A stretch of 23,807 nt of DNA from NCBI GenBank assembly GCA_964437185.1, contig CAYTFU010000010.1, positions 1 through 23,807 on the forward strand, read 5' to 3'. Below the pieces are notes generated by a model, which was given only the letters and a program-made list of their open reading frames with translations, searched no databases and was not told the origin of the DNA. The position numbers and the translations under genes are program-made. This document shows, one piece after another, positions 1 to 8,051 of the stretch; within the stretch, counting starts at the first letter, position 1, and the number at the start of each line of letters is the position of its first letter. This stretch comes from UBA10103 sp964437185. Its GTDB lineage: Bacteria > Patescibacteriota > Minisyncoccia > Phycocordibacterales > UBA2100.

Positions 1-232
1 TTCTAGTACGAGAGGACCGAAATGAACTGACCTCTGGTCTGGGGGCTGTCACACCCGTGGCACCGTCCCGTAGCTATGTCGGGAAAGGATAACCGCTGAA
101 AGCATCTAAGCGGGAAACCAACTCTAAGATAAGGAATCGTTTGAGGCTCGTGGGAGATGACCACGTTGATAGGCACTAGGTGCAAGTGCAGTAATGCATT
201 CAGCCGAGGTGTACTAATACGCCGACAGAACT
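1..232 (+). rRNA. rrl: 23S ribosomal RNA, 3' end (partial)
   Basis: The window opens in the universally conserved sarcin-ricin region (AGTACGAGAGGACC near base 6) and continues through the 3' domain, including the ACGTTGATAGGC segment near base 163. The 3' boundary is estimated from alignment by eye to the E. coli 23S end (GGTACTAAT equivalent at about 211). Just past it, CTCTC (232-236) and GAGAG (247-251) can form a short processing stem. Only the last ~230 bases are present; the rest lies outside the window. Confidence 0.97.
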
Positions 233-330
233 CTCGAAAGGAATTGTGAGAGTCGCGCAGTGTCTTTACTTTTGTGTCGTTCTTCTCAGTGAGCAGAATG
301 TTTGTACAACGTATACACGTTTTTTGAACA

Positions 331-448
331 TTCTGTGTTGGTGCTTTGTCGGAGGGGGTACACCCGTTCTCATTCCGAACACGGCAGTTAAGCCCTCCAG
401 AGCCGATGGTACTCGTATAGGGGAGAGTAGGTCAGCGCCAACACAGAG
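331..448 (+). rRNA. rrf: 5S ribosomal RNA
   Basis: The conserved 5S core (CCGAACACGGCAGTTAAGCC, about 376-395) lies inside a helix I formed by 333-341 and 438-446, which pair perfectly. Pairing extends outward to 326-332 with 447-453 (one G-U), giving a precursor stem that probably guides 5' and 3' processing. The gene follows the 23S by about 100 bases with no tRNA between. Exact mature ends are estimates. Confidence 0.95.
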
Positions 449-461
449 TGTTCAAAACCTT

Positions 462-492
462 AAGCGCCCCGCACTTTCAGTGCGGGGCGCTT
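462..492 (+). terminator. rRNA operon terminator
   Basis: A perfect 14-bp GC-rich stem (462-475 with 479-492) and 3-base loop follow the 5S immediately. The downstream U-run is weak (TTCTGG), but stem strength and position make this the likely end of the rRNA transcript. Confidence 0.8.
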
Positions 493-496
493 CTGG

Positions 497-502
497 TAGA
501 AT
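497..502 (+). promoter_or_regulatory. -10 box (TAGAAT) of the next gene, leaderless type
   Basis: TAGAAT, preceded by TGG as in an extended -10, ends 6 bases before the ATG at 509. With a normal distance to the start site, transcription would begin on or next to the ATG, so the mRNA should be leaderless. The same -10/N6/ATG arrangement precedes genes at 4964 and 17316. Confidence 0.65.
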
Positions 503-508
503 TGCTCC

Positions 509-1288
509 ATGAACTGGGCCGCGCGACGCAGGGCGATTTATATCTTGGGAATCACCATTTTCTTTCTCATTACCCTTGGTGGCCCCGCTGCGTACTGGTA
601 CATCACGATCCCGTCTACGTGTACCGACGGAATTCAGAATCAAAATGAGACCGCGGTTGACCGCGGGGGGCTGTGTCCCTATTTGGATGAGGACGCGCTT
701 TCGCCTTACGCAATACTGTGGGCTCGATCGTTTCGAGTGCGAGATGGTTTTTACAACGCGACTGCATACATTCAAAATCCGAATCCCGAAGCTGGGGTAC
801 GGCGCGTTGCCTACCGATTCGGTCTTTACGACGCGCGCAACGTTCTTATCGCCGAGAGGGAGGGGACGACGTACATTGAACCCATGGGCGTCACTCCTGT
901 CATCGAATCTCATATCGACGCGGGAAGCCGAATCGTTTCGCGGACGTACTTTGAGTTAATTGAACCGCTATTGTGGGAGAGGTTCAAAAATCCCGCCAAT
1001 TCGATCCTCATACGTAGTAAAGACGTCTCCAATATCGATTCAAATCCGCGGCTCTCGGCAGTGGCCGAAAATAGTTCAGTCGTGCGTATTGATGAACCGT
1101 CTTTTACAGCAGTGTTATTCGATTCCGCAGGCAACGCGTTTGCCTCATCTGAAACGCGCCTCAATCAGATTGGAGCCGGTGAGTCCGTGACCATTGTTTT
1201 TACCTGGCCTGATTCTTTTCCGACGCAACCTGCAAAAATTGACGTCATTCCGCTGTTGCCGCCCGTGCCTCTTACGGTACGCGAGTGA
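509..1288 (+). CDS. Membrane-anchored protein of unknown function
   Basis: A 259-residue protein with one N-terminal membrane segment (about residues 9-32), after a positively charged start (MNWAARRRAI), so the bulk should face outward. Just after it is a CTDGIQNQNET motif followed by VDRGGLCP. This resembles a short Cys/Asp/Gly motif seen in surface proteins with the form C.DG..NQ.E..VDCGG.C; here one cysteine of the usual pattern is replaced by Arg. The remainder looks like a beta-rich extracytoplasmic domain. The stop overlaps the GTG start of rodA by 4 bases, so the two are probably co-translated and this protein may serve envelope growth. The 6-base gap from the -10 box supports the ATG at 509. 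Function not recognised. Confidence 0.8.
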   Translation: MNWAARRRAIYILGITIFFLITLGGPAAYWYITIPSTCTDGIQNQNETAVDRGGLCPYLDEDALSPYAILWARSFRVRDGFYNATAYIQNPNPEAGVRRVAYRFGLYDARNVLIAEREGTTYIEPMGVTPVIESHIDAGSRIVSRTYFELIEPLLWERFKNPANSILIRSKDVSNIDSNPRLSAVAENSSVVRIDEPSFTAVLFDSAGNAFASSETRLNQIGAGESVTIVFTWPDSFPTQPAKIDVIPLLPPVPLTVRE

Positions 1289-2439
1289 GTATGTTTGCCT
1301 TGACGCGCACCGCGGGGGCTCGTGTCCGCGCATTCCAGCACATCGACTGGTTCATTGTGGCATCGGCTGTTGCAATCTCTTTGGCGGGGCTCCTCACCAT
1401 GCGTTCCTTTTCGGAAAATTTCTTTTTTGAGCGTCAAGTTATATGGATATGTATCGCCATCATTGTCTTCTTTCTTGCGAGTATTCCGGAGTACAGTTTT
1501 CTTCGCCGAACATCCGTCCTTATTGGTTTTTTTGCCGCGACGAGCGTTATTCTCGGACTCTTGTATGTTTTTGGCTCAATTGTGATGGGTGCTCAAAATC
1601 GATTCAGCCTCGGACTCTTTGCAATCCAGCCTTCTGATCCGGCAAAATTGCTGCTCGTTCTCATTCTGGCCAAATATTTCGCGCGGCGGCACGTCGAGAT
1701 TGCGCATATACGCCACATTTTTGTCTCAGGCGCGTACGCGGCAGTGCTCTTTGTGCTCGTCTTTTTTCAACCCGATTTTGGCTCGTCGATTATCATCGGA
1801 AGCATTTGGCTCGGGATGGTATTGGTCGCGGGCATCTCTTGGAAACATCTTCTAACTCTGTTTGTCGTTGCTGCCATCGCTCTCACGGGCTTGTGGCAGT
1901 ACGGCTTCCAGCCGTATCAGAAACAACGCATCCTCACCTTTATTCACCCCCTCGCCGATATCCGCGGCTCAGGGTACAACGCGTACCAAGCGATGGTCGC
2001 CGTGGGATCCGGTGAGATTCTAGGGAAGGGAATTGGGTACGGCACGCAATCCAAGCTTCAGTTTTTGCCCGAGTATCAAACCGATTTCATTTTTGCCGCA
2101 TTTGCGGAGGAATGGGGTTTCGTAGGGGTGCTGCTGCTCTTCGGGCTTTTTTTGCTCATGATTTTTCGAATTCTCGCGATAGCAAATCAGGGCACAGATA
2201 ATTTCGACATACTCTTTGGAATAGGTGTTGCGGTGTACTTCACCGCGCAGTTTATAGTGCATGTGGGGATGAATATCGGCCTCTTGCCGATTACTGGTAC
2301 CACGCTACCGTTCATGAGTTACGGGGGCTCGCATCTCGTCTCCGAATATCTCGCGCTCGGTATTTTGATGGGTATGCGTCGTCACACAAATGCGTCGGTA
2401 CCCGCGCGCGGGGACGCGGAAACAATCGGCACGCTTTAA
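1285..2439 (+). CDS. rodA: RodA/FtsW-family (SEDS) peptidoglycan glycosyltransferase
   Basis: A 384-residue polytopic membrane protein of the SEDS family, which polymerises lipid II into glycan strands, usually with a class B penicillin-binding protein partner. Visible signatures are QPDFGSS, the GSGYNAYQAMVAVGSGEILGKG segment around the YQ and GSG residues, the LPEYQTDFIFA loop carrying the conserved acidic residue, and the C-terminal GTTLPFMSYGGSHL motif. Length and motif order fit RodA better than FtsW, though SEDS subtypes are hard to separate by eye. The start is GTG at 1285, overlapping the previous stop (GTGA); an ATG at 1291 is an alternative. The 3' end overlaps the convergent gene by 4 bases. 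Confidence 0.93.
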   Translation: MSMFALTRTAGARVRAFQHIDWFIVASAVAISLAGLLTMRSFSENFFFERQVIWICIAIIVFFLASIPEYSFLRRTSVLIGFFAATSVILGLLYVFGSIVMGAQNRFSLGLFAIQPSDPAKLLLVLILAKYFARRHVEIAHIRHIFVSGAYAAVLFVLVFFQPDFGSSIIIGSIWLGMVLVAGISWKHLLTLFVVAAIALTGLWQYGFQPYQKQRILTFIHPLADIRGSGYNAYQAMVAVGSGEILGKGIGYGTQSKLQFLPEYQTDFIFAAFAEEWGFVGVLLLFGLFLLMIFRILAIANQGTDNFDILFGIGVAVYFTAQFIVHVGMNIGLLPITGTTLPFMSYGGSHLVSEYLALGILMGMRRHTNASVPARGDAETIGTL

Positions 2440-3425
2440 TAGAGTTGAGTTGTTCGTCGTACCATCTCCTCAAGTGAAAACTCTCGAAGGTCCTTCGCAT
2501 CGAGAATTTCTCCTACCCCGCCAACTCGGTTAGCCGTGATTGGTAGCCCGACGGTTCGGGCTTCTATAAGCACGTAGGGTAACCCCTCTTTTAGTGAAGG
2601 AAGCGCAAACGTATCAAATCCTCCTAGCGCCGATTGGGCCATCATAAATCCGAATAGTTTTACTCGACTACCGAGCCCATACTCGTCTATCTTTTTCTTA
2701 AGATAAGCCCGATCCTCGCCGTCGCCGACGATAGCGACGTACATATTCGGATCTTTTTTTGCCGATTCAAGGAGTGCTATTTGATTTTTGTTTTTTGTAA
2801 GTTCGCCAATCGTGCCAGTAATATGGACTCCTTTCGGAAAGGAGTGACGAACAACATCCGCAGAGAAGAGGGGAAGATTAGGATCGATTCCGTTATAGAT
2901 GCGCACGGCTTTCCGACCGACAAACGGCATCCTCTTCGCGATTCGGAGGTCATACTCGGATACAAGAATTATCTTGTGTGAAAGAAGTGCTGTCAGCCAA
3001 GAAAGCAGGAATATGAGCCCACGAGAAACGGAGTTTCTTTTCTCCCAAAAAGGCCAACCGTGAGCGGTGAACACGATACGCGGCACCCCAGTCAACCGAG
3101 CCGCGAGTGCCCCGATGCCGGCTGCCTTAGACGAATTGAGATGCACAACATCTGGTTTTTCGTCGCGAAAGATTCGAAGGAGTTCAATAAAGCATCTTAT
3201 GTCGTTGAGAAAGGAGAAGTCGCGCTGAAGAGATTTGATGGGAATGGTTGGAATACGTTCCGCTCGCAGTTTTTTTGCGAGTAATCCTTCCGGTCCGAAC
3301 GCAACCTGTATCTCAAAGTCGTTTCGCAATGCACACACAAGATCATACACATACCGCTGCGCCCCGCCCCACGTGGCTTTTGTGATGAGGAACAATATTT
3401 TTTTTCGCGTTCGCGTCGTTTTCAT
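2436..3425 (-). CDS. Glycosyltransferase family 4 (GT-B fold)
   Basis: A 329-residue GT4-type glycosyltransferase that would transfer a sugar from a nucleotide donor to a lipid-linked or polysaccharide acceptor on the cytoplasmic face. Visible features are an N-terminal Rossmann strand with the TKATWGGAQRY acceptor-side loop, PDVVHLNSSKAAGIGALAAR, the mid-protein VYNGID-like boundary (RIYNGIDPN), GTIGELTKNKNQ, and the C-terminal donor-site motif PSLKEGLPYVLIEA with its conserved glutamates. It is somewhat shorter than typical family members (about 360-400). It is divergent from the sugar-phosphate transferase gene at 3475 and tail-to-tail with rodA. The neighbours suggest a role in surface polysaccharide assembly. 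The sugar specificity cannot be read from sequence. Confidence 0.92.
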   Translation of the reverse strand: MKTTRTRKKILFLITKATWGGAQRYVYDLVCALRNDFEIQVAFGPEGLLAKKLRAERIPTIPIKSLQRDFSFLNDIRCFIELLRIFRDEKPDVVHLNSSKAAGIGALAARLTGVPRIVFTAHGWPFWEKRNSVSRGLIFLLSWLTALLSHKIILVSEYDLRIAKRMPFVGRKAVRIYNGIDPNLPLFSADVVRHSFPKGVHITGTIGELTKNKNQIALLESAKKDPNMYVAIVGDGEDRAYLKKKIDEYGLGSRVKLFGFMMAQSALGGFDTFALPSLKEGLPYVLIEARTVGLPITANRVGGVGEILDAKDLREFSLEEMVRRTTQLY

Positions 3426-3474
3426 GACATTTCTATCCTTGTTTTATGCGACATTTTATGTAATGATACTCGAT

Positions 3475-4830
3475 ATGTCGCTGGTTCCCAAGAGGGAATA
3501 CATCGTCCTCCTTGCGGGTGATATCGCGGTGTTCGCGGTCGCGCTCTGGGCGACGCTCGCACTGCGCAACTTGGCTTTGCCGTCCTCAGATATATTTGCG
3601 CTCCACCTTCTCCCGTTTTCGATTTTGTTCATCGTTTGGGTCGTTATTTTCTTTCTTGCGGGCCTTTACGGACGTCATACCAGACTCTTTAGAAGTCGTC
3701 TCATTCCCACGATACTCTACACGCAGGTGATCAACATTGTGGTCGCCGCCCTCTTCTTCTTTTTTGTACCGGCTTTTGGCCTCGCGCCGAAAACGATTTT
3801 ACTCCTCTATCTCGTGATATCCTCCGTGCTGATTTTCCTGTGGCGCATCGCGCTCTACCCGCATGTGCGGAGCCGCCGTCGCCTCAAAGGTGTTCTGATC
3901 GCCTCTGGCCCCGATGCGCGCGCGCTCGCCGAGGAGGTGGCGAGTGACGTGCGGTATCCGTTTTCTTTCGAGTACGTCATTGATACGGCGCACGCCCCGT
4001 CTCATGAGGTGATTCAGCGCGCATGCAGAGTTGCAGAAGAGGATGACGTGACGTTCATCGTCGTCGACTTTTCTGACAAAGCGGTCGCCGCGGCGCTCCC
4101 TATTATTTACGATGCCGCATTTCACAAGCGACGATTTGCGCTTCTGGACGCGACGGATCTCTATCAAGAGGTATTTGACCGCGAGCCGCTTTCGCTCGTT
4201 ACATACGAATGGATATTGGCGCACGTGAACGCCTCGCATGTGTACGACATTGTGAAGCGCGGTCTTGACGTCGTGTGCGCGATTCTCGGCGGCAGCGTAT
4301 CGCTCGTCCTGTATCCCTTCATCATGCTCGCCATAAAACTCGACGACGGGGGAGATATATTCATTACACAGCTGCGGGTGGGGCGATTTCAGAAACCAAT
4401 CCGCATCTACAAGTTTCGAAGTATGAGCGGCAACGACGAGGGGGATTACGGTGCTCACGGAAAGACGAAGTTGGTCGTTACGCGCGTTGGGAGGTGGATT
4501 CGGCTGCTTCGGCTCGACGAATTGCCACAGCTGTGGAATGTATTGCGCGGCGATCTGTCGCTCGTTGGCCCGCGACCGGAGTTGCCAGCGCTCGCCTCAC
4601 AGTACAGCGCTCGCATTCCGTACTACAATGCGCGCTACCTCATCGCGCCCGGACTCACGGGCTGGGCGCAGGTTCGTCACGATCGTGATCCGCACCATGG
4701 CGCGGATATGACTGAGACAAAGATGAAGCTCTCGTATGATCTCTACTACCTCGCGCACCGATCACTTGTTCTCGATATCTTTATTCTTTTGCAGACCATA
4801 CGGATATTTTTGACTGCGCGGGGGACATAG
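3475..4830 (+). CDS. Polyprenyl-phosphate sugar-1-phosphate transferase (WbaP/WcaJ-like)
   Basis: The C-terminal half is a bacterial sugar transferase domain, which moves a sugar phosphate from a UDP-sugar to undecaprenyl phosphate and so starts surface glycan synthesis. Signatures include VKRGLDVV, the RVGRFQKPIRIYKFRSM stretch with its catalytic-region residues, RLDELPQLWNVLRGDLSLVGPRPE and APGLTGWAQV. The N-terminal half has several membrane segments and a Rossmann-like soluble domain (residues about 120-230), the layout of long-form WbaP/WcaJ proteins. The open frame extends to 3235, but that part is antisense to the neighbouring glycosyltransferase. I favour ATG 3475 (MSLVPKREY, 451 residues), where typical family proteins begin; ATG 3424 or 3463 are possible. 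Confidence 0.92.
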   Translation: MSLVPKREYIVLLAGDIAVFAVALWATLALRNLALPSSDIFALHLLPFSILFIVWVVIFFLAGLYGRHTRLFRSRLIPTILYTQVINIVVAALFFFFVPAFGLAPKTILLLYLVISSVLIFLWRIALYPHVRSRRRLKGVLIASGPDARALAEEVASDVRYPFSFEYVIDTAHAPSHEVIQRACRVAEEDDVTFIVVDFSDKAVAAALPIIYDAAFHKRRFALLDATDLYQEVFDREPLSLVTYEWILAHVNASHVYDIVKRGLDVVCAILGGSVSLVLYPFIMLAIKLDDGGDIFITQLRVGRFQKPIRIYKFRSMSGNDEGDYGAHGKTKLVVTRVGRWIRLLRLDELPQLWNVLRGDLSLVGPRPELPALASQYSARIPYYNARYLIAPGLTGWAQVRHDRDPHHGADMTETKMKLSYDLYYLAHRSLVLDIFILLQTIRIFLTARGT

Positions 4831-4839
4831 AGGCTCGGC

Positions 4840-4924
4840 GGCGGGTCCTTTAGAACCCGGATTTTTCTGCTGAAAAATCCTTAATCCTCGCCTCGTCGGC
4901 TCCGGGGATTCTAAAAAACCCGCC
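4840..4924. repeat. Large imperfect inverted repeat with inner hairpins (structured intergenic element)
   Basis: GGCGGG (4840-4845) pairs with CCCGCC (4919-4924), and pairing continues through 4858/4905 with only a couple of mismatches, giving an outer stem of about 17 pairs. Inside are a perfect 9-bp hairpin (4859-4867 with 4872-4880) and a small GCC/GGC hairpin (4890-4900), suggesting a three-way junction. It lies between two genes on the same strand and may be a transcript-end structure or a mobile palindromic repeat. No second copy is seen in this window. Confidence 0.55.
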
Positions 4925-4951
4925 ACACTCGCGAATGATGGGAAATACGGG

Positions 4952-4957
4952 TAGAAT
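4952..4957 (+). promoter_or_regulatory. -10 box (TAGAAT) for the epimerase gene
   Basis: TAGAAT followed by exactly 6 bases and the ATG at 4964, so the transcript is predicted to be leaderless. No good -35 box is visible 16-18 bases upstream. Confidence 0.6.
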
Positions 4958-4963
4958 GACTAT

Positions 4964-5866
4964 ATGAAGAAGGCTGTTGTTACGGGTGGCGCGGGGTTTA
5001 TTGGGAGCAATCTCTCGCATGCACTCGTAAAGGGGGGGTGGGAGGTGCACCTTATCGATATCGATCCTTCATTTCGGCGCGATTCGCTCCCCAAAGAGGC
5101 GACGCTCCACGAAGTTGATGTGCGCGACACGGAAGTGATTCAGCCGATTATCGCTGGCGCAGATGTCGTCTTCCATACGGCGGCAGTGCCGCGCGTTCCG
5201 TATTCCATCGAACACCCAGCCGAGACGACCGATCAAAATATTACCGGCACCGTCTCGGTGCTTCAGGCGGCTGCGACCGCCAAAGTGCGCCGCGTCGTTT
5301 ACTCTGCATCGGGATCCGCGTACGGTACCCAAGACACATTGCCGCTCGTGGAGACTATGCCTGCAAATCCGGTAAATCCGTACGGACTTCAGAAATATGT
5401 CGGAGAGCTTTTTGCGAAGATGTTTGCCGAGGTATACAACATCGAAACGGTGAGCTTGCGGTACTTCAATGTGTACGGATCCGGAATGGATCCAAACGGT
5501 CCGTACGCGCTTGCGATCGGGAGATTTGCTCTCGCGCGAAAAAATAATGAGCCAATTACGATATTTGGCGACGGCACGGTAACGCGCGACTTTACTCACG
5601 TGGATGACGTGGTGCGGGCGAATGTTCTCTCGGCCGAAAGCGCAAAGGTGGGGAAGGGGGAAGTGATCAACATTGGAGCGGGGCGAAATATTTCCATACA
5701 GACGCTCGCAGAAATGTTTGGAGGGCCTATTCAGTACGGGCCCCCGCGTATCGAGGCGCACGATTCGCTTGCAGGCAACCGCAAGGCGAAGGAATTGCTT
5801 GGCTGGGAGCCGACCATCATGCTTGAAGAGGGCATCGCTGCGCTGAAGAAAGAAATGGGAATATAG
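4964..5866 (+). CDS. NAD-dependent sugar epimerase/dehydratase (GalE-like SDR)
   Basis: A 300-residue extended short-chain dehydrogenase/reductase acting on nucleotide sugars. The N-terminus has the NAD-binding GGAGFIGSNL loop (about residues 8-17). The catalytic Ser-containing YSASGSAYG and the YxxxK pair (NPYGLQKYVGE, about residues 142-152) are present, as is the substrate-side RYFNVYGSG motif. Length and motifs fit a UDP-glucose 4-epimerase or UDP-glucuronate epimerase/decarboxylase type enzyme; the exact substrate is unclear. It follows two sugar-transfer genes, which supports a role in supplying activated sugars for surface glycans. Translation stops 10 bases before folD. Confidence 0.92.
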   Translation: MKKAVVTGGAGFIGSNLSHALVKGGWEVHLIDIDPSFRRDSLPKEATLHEVDVRDTEVIQPIIAGADVVFHTAAVPRVPYSIEHPAETTDQNITGTVSVLQAAATAKVRRVVYSASGSAYGTQDTLPLVETMPANPVNPYGLQKYVGELFAKMFAEVYNIETVSLRYFNVYGSGMDPNGPYALAIGRFALARKNNEPITIFGDGTVTRDFTHVDDVVRANVLSAESAKVGKGEVINIGAGRNISIQTLAEMFGGPIQYGPPRIEAHDSLAGNRKAKELLGWEPTIMLEEGIAALKKEMGI

Positions 5867-5876
5867 TAATGACCGC

Positions 5877-6683
5877 ATGATTATCGACGGACGCGCAATC
5901 GCAGAAGATATGTACACGGCGCTCGCGAAGCGCCGAGATCATTTTGATCGTCCGGTGAAGCTCGGCATTCTCGTGTGCGGAGCAGATGCGGTTATCGAAT
6001 CGTTTGTCCGGATTAAAACGCGCGCGGCGGCACGACTCAATGTCGAGATGGTGAGGATAGATATTCCATCCGACGCCAGTACTTCCGCAGTCGTTACGCG
6101 GGTGCGGGAAGTTGCGCAGGAAGTAGATGCGTTGATCGTTCAGTTACCACTGCCTGCATCGATCGACACCAATGCGGTCCTCAGCGTAATCCCTCCGCAG
6201 AAAGACGTCGATGCACTCAATCCAGCCGTACGCGACACGGAGCACCCCGTGTCGGCCCCTGTCGCGCTCGCTGTCGTAGAGATCTTGGAGCGCGCGCAGG
6301 TGAAGATTGAGGGCTCGCGCGCTGTAGTGATCGGCGCCGGCCGCCTCGTGGGGGCTCCGAGCGCGGTGCTCTTAAGGCAGCTTGGCGCAGAGGTTTCCAT
6401 GTTCACACTTCAGGAAGGCACAATCGAGGATTTAAAAGATGCCGATATTGTTGTGTGCGGAGCAGGAAACCCCGGCTTCGTAAAGCCGGAGCATGTAAAA
6501 GACGGTGTCGCGATTGTCGATGCGGGTGCATCCGAATCGAAGGGGAAGGTTGTCGGCGATGCAGATCCGGCATGCGCGGAAAAATCCTCAGTCTTTACGC
6601 CTGTCCCTGGGGGCGTGGGCCCCGTGGCGGTCGCTATGATTTTTAGAAATCTGTTTGATTTGGTCGAAAAAAATCGCACATAG
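5877..6683 (+). CDS. folD: FolD, methylenetetrahydrofolate dehydrogenase/cyclohydrolase
   Basis: A 268-residue bifunctional enzyme that interconverts 5,10-methylene-, methenyl- and 10-formyl-tetrahydrofolate using NADP. Family landmarks are the catalytic Lys in SFVRIKTRAA (residue about 44), VQLPLPASID, PQKDVDALNP, the dinucleotide-binding VVIGAGRLVGAPSA and the C-terminal TPVPGGVGPVAVAM. The usual CTP motif before the NADP domain is changed (HPVSAPVAL) and the N-terminus is slightly short, both common in streamlined lineages. It starts 10 bases after the epimerase stop and could share its transcript. A TATAGT about 9 bases upstream could also be its own -10 box. Confidence 0.95.
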   Translation: MIIDGRAIAEDMYTALAKRRDHFDRPVKLGILVCGADAVIESFVRIKTRAAARLNVEMVRIDIPSDASTSAVVTRVREVAQEVDALIVQLPLPASIDTNAVLSVIPPQKDVDALNPAVRDTEHPVSAPVALAVVEILERAQVKIEGSRAVVIGAGRLVGAPSAVLLRQLGAEVSMFTLQEGTIEDLKDADIVVCGAGNPGFVKPEHVKDGVAIVDAGASESKGKVVGDADPACAEKSSVFTPVPGGVGPVAVAMIFRNLFDLVEKNRT

Positions 6684-6698
6684 ACATTTCGGTCATTC

Positions 6699-6726
6699 TT
6701 GCGCCTCTTTCGTGAAGACGTATACT
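6699..6726 (+). promoter_or_regulatory. secDF promoter, leaderless type
   Basis: A -35-like TTGCGC (6699-6704), 16-base spacer and -10 TATACT (6721-6726) end 7 bases before the secD ATG. The predicted transcription start falls on or next to the start codon. Confidence 0.7.
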
Positions 6727-6733
6727 ACTCGCC

Positions 6734-8047
6734 ATGCTACAAAGACGTGTCACCGCGCTCCTCATCTTTCTCTTGGGCTGCGGCATCGCGTGGTTCGTAT
6801 TCTCGAGCCAAATGAATGGCCGAAAGCCGTTTCTCTTGGGGCTCGATCTTTCGGGCGGTACACAGCTTGTATACCGTGCCGATCTACAGGCTATTAAATC
6901 CACTGACGTCGTCGGCTCTATGTCCGCACTTCGCGACACGATTGAGCGCAGGGTAAATCTCTTCGGCGTTTCTGAAGCGACTGTGCAGACCGAGCGCGCG
7001 GGTGCGCTCGGTGGCAATCCGGAAGAACGGCTCATCGTTGAGCTACCAGGTGTTACAGACACGCAGAGGGCAATCGAATTGATCGGTCAAACGCCGGTAC
7101 TTGAATTTCGAATGCTGAAGGTTGGTGCTGACGAAACAGCCACCGCTTCCTCAACGATCAATGATCTGTTCGAGGCGGCTGTGATTACGGGGAAGGATTT
7201 GAAGAGCGCGGAGCTCCAGTTTCAGGGCGGGGCGGGGACACTGAGCCAGCCCGTGGTCGTACTCCATTTCAATGCAGAAGGGTCAAGGTTGTTCGCCGAC
7301 CTCACAAAAAACAATATCGGCCGCACGTTTGGAATGTTTCTCGACGGTTCACCGATTTCGACTCCGGTAATTCGTGAGGCGATTCCAGATGGCACAGCGG
7401 TGATTTCAGGCAACTTTACTCCCGAGAGCGCCAAAGAGCTCGCGCGCAATCTCAACTACGGTGCGCTGCCAGTGCCGATAGAGCTAATCTCGACGCAAAC
7501 GGTTTCCGGCACACTTGGAGACGAAGCTGTGCGTGACGGAATCATGGCGGGCCTCTGGGGTATCGGCGTCGTCGCAATCTTCATGGTTCTATGGTACCGA
7601 CTGCCAGGCTTTCTTTCAGCACTTGCGCTCGGTCTCTATGTAATTGCGATGCTTCTCCTCTTCCAGTGGATTCCCGTCACACTCACGGCGGCTGGTATCG
7701 CGGCGTTTATTCTTTCAATCGGAATGGCAGTCGATGCCAACATTCTCATCTTCGAGCGCATGCGCGAGGAGATGATGGGAGGGAAGGGTAGTGCAGAGGC
7801 CGTGGCCGATGGATTTGCCCGCGCATGGCCTTCTATTCGCGACAGCAACATTTCTTCGATGATCACCGCCGTGATTCTCTTCTGGTTTGGCACCTCGCTC
7901 ATAAAAGGCTTTGCGCTTGTCTTCGGCCTCGGCGTGCTCGTCTCCATGCTTACCGCTATTTCTGTATCGCGCACCTTCCTTCTCTCTGTCGGGATGAATG
8001 CGAAGTCCGGTTTGCCGCGTTTCCTCATGGGCAGCGGCTCACACTAA
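6734..8047 (+). CDS. secD: Protein translocase subunit SecD
   Basis: A 437-residue RND-superfamily membrane protein that, with SecF, uses the proton gradient to help SecYEG export proteins. It has one N-terminal membrane helix, then the diagnostic GLDLSGGTQLVYRAD motif (about residues 36-50), a periplasmic P1 domain (about 60-250) and five C-terminal helices. The last helices include FILSIGMAVDANILIFERMREE, containing the conserved Asp and Arg residues. The P1 region is compact compared with E. coli SecD (615 residues), as in Gram-positive and CPR forms. secF follows after 4 bases. Confidence 0.97.
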   Translation: MLQRRVTALLIFLLGCGIAWFVFSSQMNGRKPFLLGLDLSGGTQLVYRADLQAIKSTDVVGSMSALRDTIERRVNLFGVSEATVQTERAGALGGNPEERLIVELPGVTDTQRAIELIGQTPVLEFRMLKVGADETATASSTINDLFEAAVITGKDLKSAELQFQGGAGTLSQPVVVLHFNAEGSRLFADLTKNNIGRTFGMFLDGSPISTPVIREAIPDGTAVISGNFTPESAKELARNLNYGALPVPIELISTQTVSGTLGDEAVRDGIMAGLWGIGVVAIFMVLWYRLPGFLSALALGLYVIAMLLLFQWIPVTLTAAGIAAFILSIGMAVDANILIFERMREEMMGGKGSAEAVADGFARAWPSIRDSNISSMITAVILFWFGTSLIKGFALVFGLGVLVSMLTAISVSRTFLLSVGMNAKSGLPRFLMGSGSH

Positions 8048-8051
8048 ATCT

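Noticed and set aside
3235..3474. N-terminal extension of the sugar-phosphate transferase frame
   Set aside because: It runs antisense through the neighbouring glycosyltransferase and encodes no membrane or family sequence; the normal family start is at about 3475.
3799..4458. 219-residue minus-strand open frame
   Set aside because: Antisense to the strongly conserved sugar transferase; His/Arg-rich composition typical of a shadow frame.
5069..5917. 282-residue minus-strand open frame
   Set aside because: Antisense to the epimerase; no domain, and the plus strand has clear motifs.
7998..8051. Upstream extension of secF
   Set aside because: Overlaps the secD end; ATG 8052 gives the standard SecF N-terminus.
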